Positions 12,858 to 16,906 of a stretch of DNA of 16,906 bases are shown here, piece after piece. Made by a program: the position numbers and the translations under genes. The stretch is taken from the NCBI GenBank assembly GCA_025924845.1, contig JAICHN010000059.1, positions 1 through 16,906 on the forward strand, read 5' to 3'. Numbering within the stretch: position 1 is the first letter of the stretch; each line of letters opens with the position of its first letter. The stretch is from Chloroflexota bacterium (GTDB lineage Bacteria > Chloroflexota > UBA5177 > JANWHV01). A model generated the notes under the pieces. The model was not told where the DNA came from. It worked only from the letters and a program-made list of their open reading frames with translations, and did no database searches.

Positions 12858-13910
12858 GTGAACGTAGGAATAGGCGTGGTAGGATGCGGGTACTGGGGAC
12901 CAAATCTGGTGCGTAATCTGGCTCAGACGACCGGCGCCCAACTGCTGATGTGCTGCGACCTCGAGCCCGAACGCCTGGATTGGGTCAAACAGTGTTATCC
13001 CGCCGTGCAAGTAACCGCTGAGTTTCAGAAGCTACTCGACAACAAGCAGGTGGACGCGATCGCGATCGCGACACCCATTTCCACCCACTATGCTCTCGTA
13101 AAGCAGGCGCTGAAGGCCGGCAAGCATGTCTTGGTCGCCAAACCGCTGGCGCAAAGTGTGGCGGAGTGTCAGGAACTGCACGCGCTTGCGGTGCGACAGC
13201 ACCGAGTGCTGGCCGTGGATCACACGTTTCTCTACACGGGGGCGGTACGCAAAATCAAGCAGCTCATGGATGCCGGCGATTTAGGGGACATTTATTACTA
13301 CGACTCGGTGCGGATCAATCTTGGCCTGTTCCAGCACGACACGAACGTGATTTGGGATTTGGCGCCCCATGATATTTCGATCATGATTCATTTGCTGGGC
13401 ATCGTGCCGGAGCGCGTCTCGGCCGTGGGCGCGTCGCATGTCAACGAGCGGGTGGAGAATATCGCCTACGTCACCATGATGTTTCGGGAGCGCCTGCTGG
13501 CCCATCTTCACGTCAACTGGTTGGCGCCGGCCAAGGTACGGCGGACGATCATCGGCGGCAGCAAACGAATGGTTGTCTACGACGATATGGATATGAGCGA
13601 TAAGGTAAAGATCTACGACAGCGGCGCCAAGCTGAGCAACGACCCAGATCACATTTACCGGACCATGGTGGAATACAGGACCGGCGATATGTACGCTCCC
13701 AAGGTGGACAAAACCGAGGCCTTGAAGGAAGAATGCCGGCACTTTATCGCCTGCATTCGTGATGACGCAACGCCGATCAGCGGCGCACTCCTTGCGACCC
13801 AGGTTGTAGGGGTGATCGAGGCGGCCGACCGTTCACTCCGTTTGGGAGGGTCCATGGAGCCGTTACATCGCCCGTTCGTACCGACGATCGCCGCGGCCGC
13901 GGCGAGTTAG
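12858..13910 (+). CDS. Gfo/Idh/MocA-family sugar-nucleotide dehydrogenase (WbpB/GnnA-like)
   Basis: A 350-residue NAD(P)-dependent oxidoreductase. Residues 1-20 hold the Rossmann motif GVVGCGYWGPN; ATPISTHYAL (71-80) is the usual second cofactor region. WDLAPHDISIMIHLLG (from 166) contains the H171-D172 pair characteristic of the WbpB/GnnA-like group, which oxidises C3 of UDP-GlcNAc(A). The family's EKP motif reads AKP here (A94-K95-P96): the catalytic Lys is kept, the Glu is lost. It lies 8 nt before a DegT aminotransferase, so the pair probably makes a 3-amino sugar nucleotide (GnnA/GnnB or WbpB/WbpE logic). That role is inferred from family and context. The start is GTG 12858, decided by the ribosome-binding site and by the -10 box position. 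Confidence 0.9.
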   Translation: MNVGIGVVGCGYWGPNLVRNLAQTTGAQLLMCCDLEPERLDWVKQCYPAVQVTAEFQKLLDNKQVDAIAIATPISTHYALVKQALKAGKHVLVAKPLAQSVAECQELHALAVRQHRVLAVDHTFLYTGAVRKIKQLMDAGDLGDIYYYDSVRINLGLFQHDTNVIWDLAPHDISIMIHLLGIVPERVSAVGASHVNERVENIAYVTMMFRERLLAHLHVNWLAPAKVRRTIIGGSKRMVVYDDMDMSDKVKIYDSGAKLSNDPDHIYRTMVEYRTGDMYAPKVDKTEALKEECRHFIACIRDDATPISGALLATQVVGVIEAADRSLRLGGSMEPLHRPFVPTIAAAAAS

Positions 13911-13918
13911 GTTTGCCC

Positions 13919-15073
13919 ATGTTATCAACACTCACCCCCACGCGCGGACCTTTGGTCGACCTCCGTGCGCAGTATGCCCATCTTGCCGAGGACTTGCGCA
14001 GCGCCGTACTGCGCGTGCTGGACAGTCTGGATTATGTGCAAGGCGCCGAGGTGGCGGCATTCGAGGAGGAATTCGGCGCCGCGTGTGATACGCGCTATGC
14101 GGTGGCCACCAGTACGGGAACCTCGGCCCTCCATCTGGCGCTCCTGGCCCTCGGGGTAGGACCCGGCGATGAGGTGATCACCGTTTCACACACCTTCATC
14201 GCCACGGCCGAGGCCATTTCGGCCTGCGGGGCTACCGCGGTCTTCATCGATATCGATCCCCGGACCTACCTTATGGATCCGTCCCTGCTTGAGGCGGCGA
14301 TCACCCATCGTACCAAGGTGATCCTTCCGGTGCATCTGTACGGTCAAACGGCTGATATGGATGCCATCCTCGCCATCGCGAATCGCCACGGCCTTCCCGT
14401 GCTCGAAGATGCCTGCCAGGCCCATCGGGCGACCTACAAAGGACGACGAGCAGGCAGCCTCGGCGTGGCGGGATGCTTCAGTTTTTATCCCAGTAAGAAC
14501 CTTGGCACGGTCGGCGAGGGCGGCGCCGTCGTCACCAATGACTTAGGCATGGCCGAGCGGATGCGCATGTTGCGCGATCATGGCCAGTCACGCCGATACT
14601 ATCACGACGTAGTCGGATTCAATTATCGCATGGCCTCCATCCAGGCAGCCGCCCTGCGGGTGAAGCTTCCCTATCTCGATGGTTGGAACGCGGCGAGGCG
14701 AGACCGGGCGCGGCACTACGGACGCGCCCTGGCTGGTCTGCCCGTGACCACTCCGGACGCGTCCAACGATGGAGAGCCGATCTATCATCTCTACGTCATC
14801 CGCGCCGCCAACCGGGATGGACTGCGGGATCACTTGACCGCACAAGGAATCGGCAGTGGTATTCACTACCCGGTGCCGATTCACCTACAGCAGGCCTATG
14901 CCGGCACGGGCTGGAGTATGGGCGCCTTGCCGGTAACCGAGCTTGTCGCGGGCCGGATTCTCTCATTACCGATGTACGCCGAGCTGACCAACAACCAGAT
15001 TGAGCTGGTCGGCGAGAGCATTGCCGCGTGGTGCGCCGCTGTTCCGCGGTATGACGCCGCACTGAGCGGCTAA
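13919..15073 (+). CDS. DegT/DnrJ/EryC1-family sugar aminotransferase (WbpE/GnnB/QdtB-like)
   Basis: A PLP-dependent aminotransferase of 384 residues. From the ATG it begins with PLVDLRAQYAHLAEDLRSAV, then YAVATSTGTSALHLAL (phosphate-binding loop), PVHLYGQTADMDAI, the LEDACQAHRA region with the ring-nitrogen Asp and a Gln, and the PLP-linking Lys (about 193) in FYPSKNLGTVGEGG. GFNYRMASIQAA is the conserved substrate and dimer region. The PSKNLG form and the VHLYGQ form are typical of 3-amino-sugar transaminases (WbpE, QdtB/FdtB types), matching the upstream 3-dehydrogenase candidate. It differs clearly from the minus-strand DegT protein at 10411, so two different amino sugars are likely. TTG 13913 is possible, but ATG 13919 has AGG seven nt upstream. 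A hairpin terminator follows. Confidence 0.93.
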   Translation: MLSTLTPTRGPLVDLRAQYAHLAEDLRSAVLRVLDSLDYVQGAEVAAFEEEFGAACDTRYAVATSTGTSALHLALLALGVGPGDEVITVSHTFIATAEAISACGATAVFIDIDPRTYLMDPSLLEAAITHRTKVILPVHLYGQTADMDAILAIANRHGLPVLEDACQAHRATYKGRRAGSLGVAGCFSFYPSKNLGTVGEGGAVVTNDLGMAERMRMLRDHGQSRRYYHDVVGFNYRMASIQAAALRVKLPYLDGWNAARRDRARHYGRALAGLPVTTPDASNDGEPIYHLYVIRAANRDGLRDHLTAQGIGSGIHYPVPIHLQQAYAGTGWSMGALPVTELVAGRILSLPMYAELTNNQIELVGESIAAWCAAVPRYDAALSG

Positions 15074-15105
15074 ACCGGCGCCTGAAGTACGAAACACTTT
15101 CCCAC

Positions 15106-15149
15106 AAGGGTCGTCTCTCCGCCAAAGATGCCGGAGGGGCGGCCCTTTT
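15106..15149 (+). terminator. Intrinsic terminator of the dehydrogenase-aminotransferase operon
   Basis: Arms AAGGGTCG (15106-15113) and CGGCCCTT (15140-15147) pair with one wobble, and the stem continues inward through CTCTCC/GGAGGG-type pairing. The stem runs into a short T-tract (CCCTTTTC). It lies 32 nt after the stop and separates the operon from the convergent GH44 gene. Confidence 0.75.
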
Positions 15150-15164
15150 CAGCAATGGGTAGGG

Positions 15165-16906
15165 TTACCGAGGGCTACTGTCCAGGACCGTGATCGAGTA
15201 GGGCGGCAGGCTCACCGTTCCCTGGGCGCCAAGCGCCACCTGGCCTTCCGCCTGGATTGCCGTCAGATGGGTCGCGTCGTACCGATACAATGAAGTCTGA
15301 CCCGCCTTGAAGCCCGAAATCCGGAGGGAAGATATGGCCTCCGTGGTGGGCATCTTATTAATCAAGATCGTCACCAAATGGCCATCGCTTTGACGTAGGC
15401 TCGCATAGATGGCCACGCGATCGCGATTGCTGGAGGCTGTTTGCACGCTGGTCTCGCCAAAGGCCGAGCCATGTCCATCGTAGTTGCGGAACATTTGAAA
15501 GGCCAGGGCACCGGGGCTGCCGCTGGGTGGATACCGCCAATAGGAAGCCATGTAGAGGTTTTCCTGACCGAAGATACCGAGCACATCGGCAATCGCCAGA
15601 GCGCCGTTCAAGCTGGTCTCGGCGCCGAAGTTCCACTCGCCGATTCCCAGGCGCGTTCCAGGGTACTGCTCGGCAATCAGTGCCTGCATGCGTAGGATAA
15701 GTTGCACCGGCTTGGCGATCCAGGAGTGGTCGACAAACGTAGGATCCCACAAGGAGCGAGTTTCAAGGAGACGCCAGGCTGAGGTCACTGCATCGACGTT
15801 ATCGTTATAGAAGCCATCGGGATAATAGTGGATGTCAAGTACGTCGAGAGTCCGCTGCCGCGCCTGCTCGTCGTGCTTGCGCACGGCGGCCAGGAACCAG
15901 GGGAGAAAATCGGTGTTCCCATGACTGGCCTTATCACTGTCACCAACCATGCTGTTCCAGTAGTAGTACCAACAGCAAGTGGCGGGACCGGTCACCATAC
16001 TCCGTGGCGCTACCGCCTTGATCGCGGAAGCGTAGGTTGTAAACTCCTGGTAGATCTCGTCGTAGTTGGTACAGGTTGGATGCACATCATAGTGGGTCAC
16101 ACCCCACAACTCCGGCTCGTTATCCATGGCGAAGAGCTGAACATCCAGGTGGTTAGTCTGTAGATGTCGTACCCAATCTTGCATGAATGACGGGCCAACC
16201 GGAATGCTGGTGCGAGTAGGATCGGCGGTTTCCTTGCGATTTGTGCAAGAGGATCCCTGTCCGTCCGTGGGCTTACCATCCGGACCGGAAAACGAAAATG
16301 ATGTAGTGTCCTTGGCCACCCACCCCAAGGTGGGAATGGTCAACCACTCGGCGGCACCGATCTGCTTGCTGTGCGCCACGGCCGCATCGGCCGCCGAACC
16401 GTTCTGATTGCCATAGTTCGTGTTCTCATAGTAGTAGTCACTGGCGGTGTTCCAGGCGTTGCCGAGCTTCCAGTTGTAGCGTGAGTTGGGATTGCCGCCC
16501 CAACGCATCAGGGTCGGGCGGACCAGTTGGTCATACGCGGCGCCGTCGTCGGCGGCCAGTCCGTAAATGTAGGGGCTAACCGGATGCTGTCCGGCCTTGG
16601 CGTCTATCCGCAGGGTGAGCGCGGTTTGCCCAACCGGAAAGTCTGTAAGGCCGGCGACATTCAGGGTAAGGCGTGAGACGTACAGGGTTGGTTGGACTTT
16701 GCCGGCCCCCTCTTGAAGCACAACTCCTCCGATCGATACCCCGCGCGCCAGTGAAGCAATCAAGGGGATTCGCACCGTCGTCCACCGATCCGCCGGAAGC
16801 TTCCCCTTCGGCAGATAGGGAGACAGAGGCACCTGCTTGCCGGCCTTGCCACTGTCGTTCATCAAAGACAGGGTGAGTTTTTGGCCGCCGACTTGACCGC
16901 CGTTTA
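15165..16906 (-). CDS. Glycoside hydrolase family 44 endoglucanase (5' partial)
   Basis: The frame is open to the right edge, so the N-terminus, with any signal peptide, is missing; about 580 residues are visible. The first part (GGQKLTL, then WTTVRIPLIASLA and VSIGGVVLQEG) is a beta-sandwich of the kind found before GH44 domains. The catalytic domain has MRWGGNPNSRYNW, a GH44 hallmark, MDNEPELWG with the acid/base Glu (codon 16118-16116), and GIGEWNFGAE with the nucleophile Glu (codon 15638-15636). The C-terminal 90 or so residues form the beta-domain (ending LPPYSITVLDS) that packs against the barrel. GH44 enzymes cut internal beta-1,4 bonds of cellulose, xyloglucan and related glucans. Next to EPS genes it may trim or release the exported polymer, or feed on plant glucans. 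Family assignment is firm; the biological substrate is inferred. Confidence 0.93.
   Translation of the reverse strand, partial: NGGQVGGQKLTLSLMNDSGKAGKQVPLSPYLPKGKLPADRWTTVRIPLIASLARGVSIGGVVLQEGAGKVQPTLYVSRLTLNVAGLTDFPVGQTALTLRIDAKAGQHPVSPYIYGLAADDGAAYDQLVRPTLMRWGGNPNSRYNWKLGNAWNTASDYYYENTNYGNQNGSAADAAVAHSKQIGAAEWLTIPTLGWVAKDTTSFSFSGPDGKPTDGQGSSCTNRKETADPTRTSIPVGPSFMQDWVRHLQTNHLDVQLFAMDNEPELWGVTHYDVHPTCTNYDEIYQEFTTYASAIKAVAPRSMVTGPATCCWYYYWNSMVGDSDKASHGNTDFLPWFLAAVRKHDEQARQRTLDVLDIHYYPDGFYNDNVDAVTSAWRLLETRSLWDPTFVDHSWIAKPVQLILRMQALIAEQYPGTRLGIGEWNFGAETSLNGALAIADVLGIFGQENLYMASYWRYPPSGSPGALAFQMFRNYDGHGSAFGETSVQTASSNRDRVAIYASLRQSDGHLVTILINKMPTTEAISSLRISGFKAGQTSLYRYDATHLTAIQAEGQVALGAQGTVSLPPYSITVLDSSPR

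Noticed and set aside
1..16906. tRNA, rRNA, transposase, CRISPR, or phage genes
   Set aside because: I read both strands for these and saw no cloverleaf, rRNA stretch, transposase motif, terminal inverted repeats or spacer array.

Overview
The window looks like an extracellular-polysaccharide (EPS) or cell-surface glycan locus from a free-living, high-GC (about 60%) bacterium. Long Pro/Thr-rich linkers in secreted proteins, frequent GTG/TTG starts and the mix of secreted families suggest Chloroflexota, with an actinobacterium as the main alternative. This is inference from style; no rRNA, tRNA or phylogenetic marker is present.

Layout. (1) 1-2357, minus: a large secreted protein of the N,N-dimethylformamidase large-subunit-like family with an Ig-like domain and a C-terminal beta-module; its 3' end lies off the left edge. 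(2) 2761-3645, plus: a GT2 glycosyltransferase. (3) 3947-8253, plus: a tight operon of a GT4 glycosyltransferase, a second GT2 and a secreted multi-domain GH16 glycanase. (4) 12530-8261, minus: an operon of an extended-SDR sugar-nucleotide epimerase, a DegT-type sugar aminotransferase, a NeuD/PglD-like acyltransferase and a secreted seven-bladed Kelch propeller. (5) 12858-15073, plus: a Gfo/Idh/MocA dehydrogenase and a second DegT aminotransferase, closed by a hairpin terminator. (6) 15165-16906, minus: a secreted-type GH44 endoglucanase whose 5' end lies off the right edge.

How the genes may work together. The epimerase, two aminotransferases, sugar dehydrogenase and acyltransferase would make amino-sugar nucleotides. 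The three glycosyltransferases would build a repeat unit from them. The four secreted proteins (DMFase-like, GH16, Kelch, GH44) would trim, bind or organise the exported polymer. No flippase, polymerase or chain-length regulator is in the window; these are presumably outside it.

The most interesting signal is regulatory. Three intergenic regions carry four short direct repeats (consensus about NTNAACNN) whose AAC cores are spaced 11-12-11 nt (10-12-11 in one). In two of them a TATWCT-type -10 box lies exactly 8 nt after the last repeat. This resembles tandem binding sites for an OmpR/PhoB-family response regulator (compare the PyTTAACC-type Pho boxes of cyanobacteria) and would place three transcription units of the locus under one regulator. 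The GH16 protein and the DMFase-like protein also share a beta-module, which ties units 1 and 3 together at protein level.
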